A stretch of DNA of 64,000 nt from Sphaerisporangium rufum (GCF_016863395.1 NZ_BOOU01000073.1:1-64000); one strand, 5' to 3'. Positions 17,891 through 25,140 are shown, numbered from the stretch's first letter. Program-made: numbers and translations. The notes: generated from the sequence alone by a model not told the origin.

Positions 17891-17994
17891 CCGGTCCGAG
17901 CGGCCGGAACACGCACGCCCCGGACCGATCCCGCCGTGCATCCGGGACATGGCGCGTCCGAGCCGCACGGCCGGCATCGGACTCCCGCGAAGGT

Positions 17995-18276
17995 TCACGG
18001 AATCTGGCGGTAGATGTCGCGGCGGTTACCGACGGCCAGGACCCACACGATCAGCCGGCCATCCTCGACGGTGTAGACGACACGGTAGTCGGCGACTCTG
18101 AGCCGCAGGCGGGAACTGTGCCCCTGCAGGGCCTTGATGTCGAACGCCGAGGTGTCACCCGCGTCCATCGCCTTCTGCAGGTCGGTGAGGCGATGAAGGA
18201 TCCGCACGGCGTCCGGCCGCGGAATCTTGAGCATCTCCCGTTGGGCGGCCGGCGTGAAGCGTGTCGTGTACCCCAT
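17995..18276 (-). CDS. RelE/ParE-family toxin
   Basis: The protein (93 residues) starts MGYTTRFTPAAQREMLKIPR at the ATG at 18276. The order of a RelE-fold toxin is clear: helical N-terminus, then the strand pair LRLRVADYRVVYTVEDGRLI and the C-terminal VLAVGNRRDIYR with the conserved basic residues used by RelE mRNA interferases. It lies 5 bases after the antitoxin stop in the same operon. RelE toxins cut mRNA on the ribosome, while ParE members poison gyrase; the RDIYR end favours the RelE side. The reading frame is intact. Confidence 0.9.
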   Translation of the reverse strand: MGYTTRFTPAAQREMLKIPRPDAVRILHRLTDLQKAMDAGDTSAFDIKALQGHSSRLRLRVADYRVVYTVEDGRLIVWVLAVGNRRDIYRQIP

Positions 18277-18281
18277 GCGGT

Positions 18282-18563
18282 TCAACCCTGGTTGTCGCGG
18301 AGCAGCGCGGCCATCTCCTCCAGGGAGACCGCCCCTCTGGTGCCCTCCGCCTCGGCCTCGTCGGCCAGCCGGTTGAGCCACGCCTCTTCGACGTCTTCCG
18401 CGATCCGATGGAGTCGCTGGTACTCCTCGATGTCGATCACGACGGCCTCCCGCCTGCCGCGTCGCGTGATGATCGTCGGGGTCTCGTCCCGGCGAGCCCG
18501 GTCGATGACGTCGGCCAGGTGGCTACGGACCTCGGCCATGGATTCCACTACTGGATCGCCCAT
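18282..18563 (-). CDS. Phd/YefM-family antitoxin
   Basis: A 93-residue protein from the ATG at 18563 (AAGGC just upstream). The N-terminal Phd/YefM DNA-binding domain is clear (MAEVRSHLADVIDRARR, PTIITRRGRREAVVIDIEEY). The acidic C-terminal tail (DEAEAEGTRGAVSLEEMAAL) would wrap the toxin. An internal ATG at 18515 and an upstream one at 18587 are alternatives. It is the first gene of the pair, and the palindrome 10 bases before its start is the expected autoregulation site. The pair stabilises the region or mediates stress growth arrest. Confidence 0.9.
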   Translation of the reverse strand: MGDPVVESMAEVRSHLADVIDRARRDETPTIITRRGRREAVVIDIEEYQRLHRIAEDVEEAWLNRLADEAEAEGTRGAVSLEEMAALLRDNQG

Positions 18564-18572
18564 GCCTTGAAG

Positions 18573-18594
18573 GTAACAGATGTACATCTGTTAC
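18573..18594. promoter_or_regulatory. Perfect 22-bp palindrome, YefM-type operator
   Basis: GTAACAGATGT (18573-18583) and its exact complement ACATCTGTTAC (18584-18594) form an uninterrupted palindrome with the core TGTACA. It lies 10 bases upstream of the antitoxin ATG. TGTACA is the core recognised by YefM-YoeB in E. coli, so this is the likely operator of the toxin-antitoxin operon. Confidence 0.8.
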
Positions 18595-18640
18595 TACAGC
18601 GGTCACCCCTCCGGATATCGGCCGCGCATGACACTCGTCC

Positions 18641-18689
18641 TGCTTGCTCCGCTCCCGGATGCGGCGCACCTCGGCCAGCACGTCGGCCG
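18641..18689 (-). pseudogene. Fragment of a TetR regulator gene
   Basis: Forty-nine bases match the intact TetR gene at 20329-20377 with five differences. In the old frame they read ADVLAEVRRIRERSKQ, against ADVVAELRDIRERSKQ in the intact protein. The flanks do not match, so only a scrap of the ligand-domain region remains. It lies between the toxin-antitoxin pair and the metzincin gene. Confidence 0.5.
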
Positions 18690-18723
18690 GCGGGGCCTTC
18701 GTGCTGTCCGGGACTCGGTTCGG

Positions 18724-18757
18724 GTTCCGCCACCCCGGCCGGCCGAGGTGGCGGAAC
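18724..18757 (-). terminator. Hairpin after the CBM2-metzincin gene
   Basis: GTTCCGCCACC (18724-18734) and GGTGGCGGAAC (18747-18757) are perfect 11-bp arms around a 12-base GC loop, 48 bases downstream of the minus-strand stop at 18805. This is probably a rho-independent-like terminator without a U-run. Confidence 0.65.
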
Positions 18758-18804
18758 GGGTCCAGGCCCGGCGCTGTGCCGGCGGCGCGCGCGCCCGATC
18801 TCGG

Positions 18805-19887
18805 TCAGGACAGGAAGGCGCCGTAGGGGCCGTTGAGCATGCCGTTCTTCTGGGTCTGGTCGAAGGTGCAATTCGGGTAGGAGTAGAAGGACGCCGACAT
18901 GCACGTGCCGTCGGTGGACGTGGCGTCCGGCAGGCCGAACGCGTGTCCCAGCTCGTGGACCATGCCGCCGTACCACCGGTTCATCGGGCCGTTGATGCCG
19001 GCGTTGCCGTCGGCGTCATGGCCGCTGAGGATCACCCAGCCGTTGCCGCCGCCGCCGCCGGCGCCGTCACCTTCCGCGCTGATCTCCCCGACGTTGACCC
19101 AGCGGCTGTCCGGCGCGCCGAGGCCGAACCTGCGCCGTAGTTCCTCCTGCATGTTGCACACCGTCCACCAGTACTTCTCCCCACACTTCGGGGTGTTCTC
19201 GTACCAGCTTCGCGGCTGGTCGCCGTTCACCACCTCCACCACCGGGTCGTTCAGGGTGAACGTCTTGCCGAGTCGCTGCTTGAAGAAGCGCTGCGCCTCC
19301 CGCATGACATTGGCGATGCCATTTGGGTAGCGCTGGTCGTAGGCCACGTCCGACGGCTTGAGCCAGAAGACGCGCACCGTCCGCGGGGCCGGGGTGCCCG
19401 GCGATCGGGTGGGCGCCGGCGAAGGCGTGGCCGACGGGGACGGGCTCGGGGAGGCGGTCACGCCGCCCGTGCAGGCCACCCCGTTGAGGGTGAAGGCGGC
19501 CGGTACCGGGTTGGCGGTGCCGTTCCAGGTGCCGTTGAACCCGAACGAGGCGGTGCCGCCGGTCGCCACGGAGCCGTTCCAGCTGACGTTGGCAGCGGTC
19601 ACCGCGCTGCCGCCCTGGGTCACGCCGGCACCCCACGCCTGGGCCACCGCCTGCCCGGCGTCGAAGTTCCAGCGCAGCGACCAGCCGGTCAGCGGATCGC
19701 CGAGGTTCTTGATCGTGACGTTCGCACTGAAGCCGCCGGTCCACTGCGAGCCGATGGCGTAGGTGACCTGGCAACCGGTCGCGGCGGCGTGTGCCGCGAC
19801 CGTGGTCACCGCCGTGACACCGGCCACGCAGCAGGCCATGATCACGGCGATGAGGCGTGCGGATAACCCTCTTGGCTTTCGGGACAT
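18805..19887 (-). CDS. Secreted CBM2-linked metzincin-type metalloprotease
   Basis: A 360-residue exported protein with an upstream GGAGGAAAG. Residues 1-35 are a signal peptide (IAVIMACCVAGVTAVTTVAA, cleavage after AHA). Residues ~38-137 are a family 2 carbohydrate-binding module (CQVTYAIGSQWTGGFSANVT, two end cysteines, conserved Trp residues). A Ser/Pro/Thr linker follows (SPSPSPSATPSPAPTRSPGT). The C-terminal half is a peptidase with HELGHAFGLPD near residue 310, the HExxHxxGxxD zinc box of metzincins, and several cysteines. Binding to cellulose or chitin with proteolysis of wall-associated proteins is inferred. A hairpin terminator follows, and an AGCGTT/AACGCT palindrome lies about 100 bases upstream. 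Confidence 0.85.
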   Translation of the reverse strand: MSRKPRGLSARLIAVIMACCVAGVTAVTTVAAHAAATGCQVTYAIGSQWTGGFSANVTIKNLGDPLTGWSLRWNFDAGQAVAQAWGAGVTQGGSAVTAANVSWNGSVATGGTASFGFNGTWNGTANPVPAAFTLNGVACTGGVTASPSPSPSATPSPAPTRSPGTPAPRTVRVFWLKPSDVAYDQRYPNGIANVMREAQRFFKQRLGKTFTLNDPVVEVVNGDQPRSWYENTPKCGEKYWWTVCNMQEELRRRFGLGAPDSRWVNVGEISAEGDGAGGGGGNGWVILSGHDADGNAGINGPMNRWYGGMVHELGHAFGLPDATSTDGTCMSASFYSYPNCTFDQTQKNGMLNGPYGAFLS

Positions 19888-19985
19888 CTTTCCTCCGTTG
19901 CGGCTCGCATGGCGCCTTGCTCCAAGGCGTTTACGGCAGATTCCGGTACGGAGAAGTGGACAGGGCTCCAGTAAACCGGAAGATC

Positions 19986-20000
19986 AGCGTTGTTAACGCT
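19986..20000. promoter_or_regulatory. Palindrome AGCGTT-GTT-AACGCT
   Basis: An exact 6-3-6 palindrome about 100 bases upstream of the CBM2-metzincin gene. Distance and symmetry fit a regulator site for the exported enzyme, perhaps of a LacI- or GntR-type carbon regulator. No such regulator gene is adjacent. Confidence 0.4.
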
Positions 20001-20122
20001 AAACGGGGCGGCTCTCGATGTCTCTCCACGCCGGCGAAGCCATGCCGGGCACCCTCGGGACCTGCAACGATTTCTGCTTAGCTCAGAAAATTTCAGGCGA
20101 GCGCGTGAGACATCGCGCCGAT

Positions 20123-20725
20123 TCAGCCCGCGGGCTCCGCGGCGGCCGGCCAGGCGGCCATCGCCAGGGTGACGATGGCGTCCAGCTCGGCGGCCGAGGC
20201 GCCGTCCTGGGCCTGGCGGGACAGGCCCTGGATGACGGCGGCGTAGAAGGCGCCCAGCGCCTCGGCGTCGGTGCCGGCGGGCAGCCGGCCGGCGCCGGCG
20301 TCCTGCCGGATCCGGGTCACCAGCGCCTGCTTGCTCCGCTCCCGGATGTCGCGTAGCTCGGCCACCACGTCGGCCGACTCTGGACCGCAGTTCGTCGCCG
20401 CAGAGATGATCATGCAACCCGGCGGATGGGCGGGGTCGGCGTAGTTCACCGCCGCCTCGCGCAGCAGCCGCTCGATGGCGGCGCGGGCGGTCGGCTCCTC
20501 GGCCAGTGCCCGCGCGGTGAAGGCTCCGTGGGTCTCCTGGTAGTGGGCGACCGCCTCGCCGAAGAGCCGCCGCTTGTCGCCGAACGCCGCGTACAGGCTG
20601 GGCGGGCGGACGCCCATCGCGGCGGTCAGCGAGGCGATCGACGTCGCCTGGTATCCGTACCGCCAGAACTCCGCCAGCGCGCGATCCAGCGCGGCGTCCC
20701 GGTCGAAGGCCCTCGGTCGTCCCAT
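20123..20725 (-). CDS. TetR-family transcriptional regulator
   Basis: A 200-residue TetR protein. The N-terminal HTH is complete (MGRPRAFDRDAALDRALAEF, GYQATSIASLTAAMGVRPPS, LYAAFGDKRRLFGEA). The ligand domain has PPGCMIISAATNCGPES, a pattern of TetR proteins that sense electrophiles or small aromatic compounds. It is divergent from the short-chain dehydrogenase gene at 20802, and a 10-bp inverted repeat lies in the shared 76-base promoter. Control of that dehydrogenase and of itself is inferred. A scrap of a related gene lies at 18641-18689. Confidence 0.88.
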   Translation of the reverse strand: MGRPRAFDRDAALDRALAEFWRYGYQATSIASLTAAMGVRPPSLYAAFGDKRRLFGEAVAHYQETHGAFTARALAEEPTARAAIERLLREAAVNYADPAHPPGCMIISAATNCGPESADVVAELRDIRERSKQALVTRIRQDAGAGRLPAGTDAEALGAFYAAVIQGLSRQAQDGASAAELDAIVTLAMAAWPAAAEPAG

Positions 20726-20741
20726 CCTCCAATTTTATATC

Positions 20742-20781
20742 GATCGCTACACATGTGGTACGGTCCCGTTCTGTAGCGATC
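20742..20781. promoter_or_regulatory. Shared TetR/SDR operator, GATCGCTACA ... TGTAGCGATC
   Basis: GATCGCTACA (20742-20751) and TGTAGCGATC (20772-20781) are exact inverted repeats 20 bases apart in the divergent promoter region. Each may be a half of one long operator or one of two sites 30 bp centre to centre. The downstream copy lies just before the AAGGAAAGGGACATGAC start region of the SDR gene. Confidence 0.65.
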
Positions 20782-20801
20782 ACTAAGGAAAGGGACATGA
20801 C

Positions 20802-21569
20802 ATGAGCACGCTGGCGGGCAGGACCGCGTTGGTCACCGGAGCCGGGCGCGGCATCGGCCGGGCCGTCGCCGAACGACTGGCGGCCGATGGAGCGCTGGTG
20901 GCGGTCAACTACGCCGGGGACGAGCGGGCGGCTACCGAGACCGTCAGGGCGATCCGGTCCGCCGGCGGCCGGGCCTTTCCCGTCCGCGCCCGGCTCGGCA
21001 CGGACACCGGCGTCGACGACCTCTTCGCCGGCTTGGCGGCCGGGCTACAGGAGCACGGGGCGGGTCCGCATCTCGACATCCTGGTCAACAACGCGGGCAT
21101 CAGCCCGGGAGGCGCCATCGAGGCGACCTCGGCCGCCGACTACGACCTGGTGTTCGCGGTCAACACCCGGGCGCTCTTCTTCCTCACCCAACGGGCACTG
21201 ACCCGGCTCCGCGACGGCGGGCGGATCATCAACATCACCACCGGCGCCACCCGGATCGCGCTGCCGGAGAAGATCGCGTACGGCATGACCAAGGGAGCGG
21301 TGGAGGTCTTCACCCGGACGCTGGCCGCGCACCTGGGGCCCCGCCAGATCACCGTCAACAACGTGGCGCCCGGCTTCGTCGACACCGACATGAACGCCGA
21401 CTGGCTGCGCGGGGACCCCGTCGCGCAGGAGTACGCCGCGGGCTTCTCGGCGCTGCGCAGGGTCGGCCGTCCCGACGACATCGCGGCGGCCGTCGCCTTC
21501 CTGGCCTCCGATGACGGTCGCTGGGTCACCGGGACCACCATCGACGCCACCGGCGGCTCCCGGCTCTGA
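20802..21569 (+). CDS. Short-chain dehydrogenase/reductase
   Basis: The protein (255 residues) has the classical SDR order: TGAGRGIGRAVAE (cofactor loop, residues ~11-23), a NYAGDE cofactor-choice region suggesting NADP(H) or NAD(H) without certainty, NNAG (~residue 97), and active-site YGMTK (~residue 162). The catalytic serine is unusual: the strand reads INITTGATR, with Thr where SDRs usually have Ser. The end carries GTTIDATGG. The start ATG follows AAGGAAAGGGACATGAC at proper spacing. The divergent TetR gene and the inverted repeat between them indicate control by that repressor. The substrate is unknown. Confidence 0.88.
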   Translation: MSTLAGRTALVTGAGRGIGRAVAERLAADGALVAVNYAGDERAATETVRAIRSAGGRAFPVRARLGTDTGVDDLFAGLAAGLQEHGAGPHLDILVNNAGISPGGAIEATSAADYDLVFAVNTRALFFLTQRALTRLRDGGRIINITTGATRIALPEKIAYGMTKGAVEVFTRTLAAHLGPRQITVNNVAPGFVDTDMNADWLRGDPVAQEYAAGFSALRRVGRPDDIAAAVAFLASDDGRWVTGTTIDATGGSRL

Positions 21570-21598
21570 CGCCCCCCGGTCGCTCCGCCCCGCCACCA

Positions 21599-21823
21599 TT
21601 ACGGAGGCGGGGCCGCGGGACGTGCGGGCGGGTCGTGGAGTGCCGGGGCGGGCGGGCAGGACGGGCTGAGGCCCATTCCGACGCCGAGGCCGGCCGCCGA
21701 GGCGATGACGACGGCGGCCACGAACGGGCCCTGCGTCGCCAGTCTTGCCCGGAGCCAGGCGCCCAGCGGGGTCACCGGGAGGACGCGGACGAAGTAGGCG
21801 GGAGGCGGCGTGTCATCGGGCAT
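21599..21823 (-). CDS. Small single-span membrane protein
   Basis: A 74-residue frame from the ATG at 21823 with GGGAG upstream. It has one membrane span (FVAAVVIASAAGLGVGMGLS) preceded by a basic stretch and a Pro-rich tail (CPPAPALHDPPARPAAPPP). It converges on the SDR gene. There is no family match that I recognise; the clean span and ribosome site make it more likely real than not. Confidence 0.45.
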   Translation of the reverse strand: MPDDTPPPAYFVRVLPVTPLGAWLRARLATQGPFVAAVVIASAAGLGVGMGLSPSCPPAPALHDPPARPAAPPP

Positions 21824-22103
21824 GCGCGGAAACGCTCCCGTCTCGGTGCTCCAGCGGGCGGATCACTGGTGACGCTAATGACGATGCGCAGGTGGGAGGC
21901 ATTTCGCCGGTCCCGGCAGAAGGGAATTTCGCGGATGCCGGCCCGTTCCTTGACCGAAGAATGACACCGTCGTGCCACCACCGGGATGCGACCGGAGAGA
22001 TGATCCGGCCATCCTGCGGGCCACCGGTCATGCATGATCGTTTCGCTTCGGGGCAGTGGCCGCCCATATGACCTTGAGAACCTCATAGAAGGACGACGGG
22101 CCG

Positions 22104-22982
22104 ATGGACTTCCGCGATGATGCCAATCTGGACGCATCACAGGTAGAGAACCGTGGTGGCGGAGGCCGATTTCCCGGCGGCGGCCTCGCCGTCGGCGGCG
22201 GGGCGGCGGGCATCATCGCCCTCATCGCCGCCTTGATCTTCGGTATCAACCCGGGGGACATCACCGGCGGCAGCGAGGACCCCGGTGCCGTCCAGCCGAG
22301 CTCGGACCTGTCCCAGGAGTGCAAGAAGGGTTCCGACGCCGACCAGTCGGAGAACTGCCGGGTGGTCGGCGTCGTCAACAGTATCCAGGCGTACTGGCAG
22401 GACACCTTCCAGGAGTCGGCCCAGGCCGACTACAGCAACGCGCGGACCGTGCTGTTCTCGCAGGCGGTGAGCACCGGATGCGGCCAGGCGACCTCCCAGG
22501 TGGGCCCGTTCTACTGCCCGAACGACAAGCGGGTCTACCTCGATCTCTCCTTCTTCGACGATCTTCAGAGCAAGTTCGGCGCCAAGGGCGGCCCCTTCGC
22601 CCAGGCGTACGTCATCGCCCATGAATACGGCCATCACGTCCAGGACCTGCTCGGCACGATGAACAAGGTCGGCAACGACAGCCAGGGAGCGCAGAGCGCG
22701 TCCGTCCGGCTGGAGTTGCAGGCGGACTGCTACGCGGGAGTGTGGGCCAAGAACGCGGTGGACACCGGCTTCTACGAGAAGCCCTTCACCGACGCCGAGA
22801 TCAAGGAGGCGCTGGACGCGGCGGCCGCCGTCGGTGACGACCGGATCCAGGAGAAGGCCCAGGGCCGGGTCGACCCGGAGTCCTTCACCCACGGCACCGC
22901 CGAGCAGCGCACCAAGTGGTTCACCACCGGCTACCAGACCGGGGCACCCGACCGATGTGACACCTTCGGCGGCTCGATCTGA
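22104..22982 (+). CDS. YpfJ-like neutral zinc metallopeptidase
   Basis: A 292-residue membrane-anchored protein. A Gly-rich N-terminus (VENRGGGGRFPGGGLAVGGG) is typical of this family (PF04228). One span follows (AGIIALIAALIFGI), then the domain with paired cysteines, CPNDKRVYLDLSFFDDL, the zinc box AHEYGHHVQDLLG (near residue 175) and LELQADCYAGVWA with the third ligand region. It ends TGYQTGAPDRCDTFGG. The active domain would face outside. The role of YpfJ proteins is poorly known. The ATG at 22104 follows GAAGGACGACGGG. It stands alone. Confidence 0.92.
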   Translation: MDFRDDANLDASQVENRGGGGRFPGGGLAVGGGAAGIIALIAALIFGINPGDITGGSEDPGAVQPSSDLSQECKKGSDADQSENCRVVGVVNSIQAYWQDTFQESAQADYSNARTVLFSQAVSTGCGQATSQVGPFYCPNDKRVYLDLSFFDDLQSKFGAKGGPFAQAYVIAHEYGHHVQDLLGTMNKVGNDSQGAQSASVRLELQADCYAGVWAKNAVDTGFYEKPFTDAEIKEALDAAAAVGDDRIQEKAQGRVDPESFTHGTAEQRTKWFTTGYQTGAPDRCDTFGGSI

Positions 22983-23075
22983 CCTCGTTCGTGGGCGGCC
23001 CGGTTCCGGTGCCGCCCACGGCTGCGGGGCCGCCCGGCGAGCAGAGCAAGCGGAGCGCTCTCTTAAACTGAACAG

Positions 23076-23402
23076 GTGATCTTCAAGTCAGTGGGAGACG
23101 AACGACCATACCCCGAACACGGGTTGTCGCACCGCGATTGGGCCCGGATACCGCCGCGGCAGGTCCGGCTCGACTCCTTGATCACCACCAAGGCGGTGCT
23201 CGACCTGCACTCCCTGCTCGCCAAGGACTCCACCTTCTACGGTGATCTCTTCCCGCACGTGGTGCAGTGGAAGGGCGAGCTGTACCTGGAGGACGGCCTG
23301 CACCGGGCGTTGCGTGCCGCGCTGCACCAGCGTTCGGTCCTGCACGCGCGGGTCCTGGACGCCGACGCCGGCGAAGCGCAGCACTCGCCCGCCCCGGAGT
23401 AA
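23076..23402 (+). CDS. ParB-like-domain small conserved protein
   Basis: A 108-residue protein with RQVRLDSLITTKAVLDLHSL, then DSTFYGDLFPHVVQWKGELY and LEDGLHRALRAALHQRSVLH. This pattern is conserved in actinobacteria and resembles the N-terminal ParB/Srx-like fold (the GLHR segment corresponds to the GxxR nucleotide-binding box). No DNA-binding HTH follows, so it is not a partition protein. The GTG at 23076 has TAAACT 6 bases upstream and no ribosome site, so a leaderless message is likely. Its function is not known. Confidence 0.75.
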   Translation: MIFKSVGDERPYPEHGLSHRDWARIPPRQVRLDSLITTKAVLDLHSLLAKDSTFYGDLFPHVVQWKGELYLEDGLHRALRAALHQRSVLHARVLDADAGEAQHSPAPE

Positions 23403-23512
23403 ACAGTTCGCGTTCCTCGCCGCCCGGCCGGCCCTCGGTCTCTAGGCTGCGGCCGTGGCGTCGGGTGACACGGCCCGCCGCCGGTGGGACGACGACCTCG
23501 GGCGGGATACGC

Positions 23513-23737
23513 ATGCGAGATGTCACGCAGATCGTGGCACAGGTTCGTGAAGAGCTCGCGGGAGAGCTGCGCGAGCGGGTTCGGCGGCGGCTCGGCGAGC
23601 AACCGGCCGAGTGGCTCGCCGACCAGCTGACCTCGCTGGCGCTGGGCGGCGGCGAGGTCGCCGGCCCCGCCGTCCCGCGTCAGGTGCGCCGGAGTCCCGG
23701 GGACGGATCCGAGGCGGCGGGAACCGCCGAGCGCTGA
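23513..23737 (+). CDS. Small hypothetical protein
   Basis: A 74-residue, mostly helical, charged protein (MRDVTQIVAQVREELAGELR, then ERVRRRLGEQPAEWLADQL). It reads like a small coiled-coil or helical bundle with a disordered tail. The ATG at 23513 is a fair start without a strong ribosome site. I recognise no family with confidence. The N-terminal two thirds look protein-like, the last 20 residues less so. Confidence 0.45.
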   Translation: MRDVTQIVAQVREELAGELRERVRRRLGEQPAEWLADQLTSLALGGGEVAGPAVPRQVRRSPGDGSEAAGTAER

Positions 23738-23794
23738 TCCGCGGCCGTTCCGGGGAAGTGGCCTCGCCCGGAACGGCGCGATCGTGCCCGCTGG

Positions 23795-24040
23795 TCAGCG
23801 GTGCCGGCGATGGTGCTTGGGCTTGTGCTGGTGGCGCTTGTGCTTGGCGCTGTGATGACGCTTCGGCTTGTGCGAGGCGTGCCGCTTGCGCTTGTGGTGG
23901 TCGCGGGCGCTCACCGGGGCCGGTGCGCCCACCGACGCGGTGACGGAGGCGGCCGCCTCGGCCGGCCGCGTCGCGGGCGTCGCCGGGAAGACCAGGGCCG
24001 AGGCCACCAGGGCACCGGCGGTCAGGACGTGTCTGAGCAT
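23795..24040 (-). CDS. Secreted His/Lys/Arg-rich small peptide
   Basis: An 81-residue frame with GGAG upstream of the ATG at 24040. Residues 1-30 are a signal peptide (MLRHVLTAGALVASALVFPA, then ETRP-like AEAAA). The mature part from about residue 46 consists almost only of His, Lys, Arg and Ser (DHHKRKRHASHKPKRHHSAK and so on to HHRRHR). Such peptides could bind metal or nucleic acid or act on membranes; none of this is shown. It converges on the small gene at 23513. Confidence 0.55.
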   Translation of the reverse strand: MLRHVLTAGALVASALVFPATPATRPAEAAASVTASVGAPAPVSARDHHKRKRHASHKPKRHHSAKHKRHQHKPKHHRRHR

Positions 24041-24257
24041 GAGAGATCACTCCGTTGTCGTGACGGTCACGGCACCGGGTGAGGACCCGGGCCGGCGGAG
24101 CGCTGTGTTGGTCTACTCGGGACTCGCCAAACCGCGCAAAACCACGAACACCACGTTAACTGTGAGATATCCAGCAACAGCGCCATAGGCGGCAAAGGGT
24201 TCGTTCGTCGGTTTTATTCGGTTGACCGGCTCGCCGCCCGGCCGGAAACCTGGCCGG

Positions 24258-24782
24258 ATGCTGATACGACGCGAGACCCCGGGGGACGCGGCCGCCGTCC
24301 GCCGGGTGCACGACGCCGCCTTCGCCAAGCCCGACGGCCCACCCGGGGCGACCGTCGAATCGCGGCTGGTGGACGAGCTGCGCGAGTGCGACGGGTGGCT
24401 GCCGGCACTGTCCCTGGTGGCCCTGGACGGCGACGGCTCGGTGGCGGGTCATGTGGTGTGCACCAGGGGCACCGTGGCGGGTACGCCGGCGCTCGGCCTG
24501 GGGCCGCTCGGCGTGCTGCCGGACCACCAGCGCCGGGGCGTCGGGGGCGCGCTGATGCACGCGGTGCTCGGTGCCGCCGACGCGCTGGACGAACCGCTCG
24601 TCGTCCTTCTCGGGCACCGGGACTACTATCCGCGGTTCGGCTTCCGGCCGGCCGTCGAGTTCGGTGTGATCCCACCGGTGGCGGAATGGGGGCCGTATTT
24701 CCAGGTACGCCCGCTCAACGCGTACGACGCGGAGATCCGGGGGGCGTTCGACTACGCCGCGCCGTTCCGGAACCTGACGTGA
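24258..24782 (+). CDS. GNAT-family N-acetyltransferase
   Basis: A 174-residue GNAT protein. It starts MLIRRETPGDAAAVRRVHDA and has the acetyl-CoA loop in LGPLGVLPDHQRRGVGGAL (residues ~90-108, the Q/RxxGxG/A motif). A helical segment and the YYPRFGFRPAVEFGV motif follow, typical of YhbS-like putative acetyltransferases. The ATG at 24258 is the first codon of the conserved N-terminus; an upstream frame start at 24222 is less likely. Its substrate is unknown. It stands alone between short intergenic regions. Confidence 0.85.
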   Translation: MLIRRETPGDAAAVRRVHDAAFAKPDGPPGATVESRLVDELRECDGWLPALSLVALDGDGSVAGHVVCTRGTVAGTPALGLGPLGVLPDHQRRGVGGALMHAVLGAADALDEPLVVLLGHRDYYPRFGFRPAVEFGVIPPVAEWGPYFQVRPLNAYDAEIRGAFDYAAPFRNLT

Positions 24783-24948
24783 CCCCGCCGGCCGCGGCGA
24801 CCGCGGCCGGCGCGTTCGACGGCAGAGCTCCGCACGATCCCGCCGCCGAAACTCCTGACGTGATGGGTGCCCGGCGGCGACCGGATCTGCACCCGATTGA
24901 TGCGAGGATGGGTCAGCCGATGGACAAAACGCGCAAAGGTGACAAACC

Positions 24949-25035
24949 ATGGATCCTGTTCAGGTGATATTCGTGATCGCCATCGTGATCGTCGCGGTGA
25001 TCGCCTGGAGGTACGTCGTCCGGCGGCGCCGATGA
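24949..25035 (+). CDS. Very small membrane peptide (28 residues)
   Basis: From the ATG at 24949, behind AAAGGTGA at good spacing, a 28-residue peptide reads MDPVQVIFVIAIVIVAVIAW and then RYVVRRRR before TGA. A single hydrophobic span with a cluster of C-terminal arginines is typical of regulatory micropeptides. Length alone cannot exclude chance, but the hydrophobic run and ribosome site support it. Confidence 0.45.
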   Translation: MDPVQVIFVIAIVIVAVIAWRYVVRRRR

Positions 25036-25087
25036 ACCCGCCGCACGCCGCTCACCGGCTCCGGTGACCGGCGGCCCCGAGAACGAC

Positions 25088-25119
25088 GAAACCCTCGAAC
25101 CCGTGGGTTCGAGGGTTTC
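25088..25119 (-). terminator. Strong hairpin after tRNA-Ser(CGA)
   Basis: GAAACCCTCGAACCC (25088-25102) and GGGTTCGAGGGTTTC (25105-25119) are exact 15-bp arms. It lies 22 bases beyond the tRNA 3' end on the minus strand. A second small hairpin (GATGTCC/GGACATC, 25121-25137) sits between them. Confidence 0.75.
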
Positions 25120-25140
25120 CGATGTCCAAGGGACATCATG

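Larger units (their letters stand above)
17138..17994. other. Gene-poor, repeat-rich segment between tRNA-Ser and a tRNA-Ser pseudo-copy
   Basis: No well-supported gene is found here. The segment has AT-richer patches (around 17247-17285, with imperfect TAACxxGATG-like direct repeats) and several palindromes listed separately. It also has an inverted repeat (CATTCGGCCG 17627-17636, CGGTCGAATG 17646-17655) and the degenerate tRNA-Ser copy at 17788-17890. Base composition differs from the flanking housekeeping genes. It could be the remnant of an element integrated at tRNA-Ser, which is inference. Confidence 0.5.

Noticed and set aside
17669-18101. Plus-strand open frames across the pseudo-tRNA region
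   Set aside because: No ribosome sites, Arg/Pro/Gly-rich shadow-like composition, and overlap with the tRNA-like sequence.
1-25000. Secondary-metabolite gene cluster around the SARP-like regulator and exporter
   Set aside because: No polyketide, peptide-synthetase, terpene or lanthipeptide genes are present; the neighbours are unrelated single genes.
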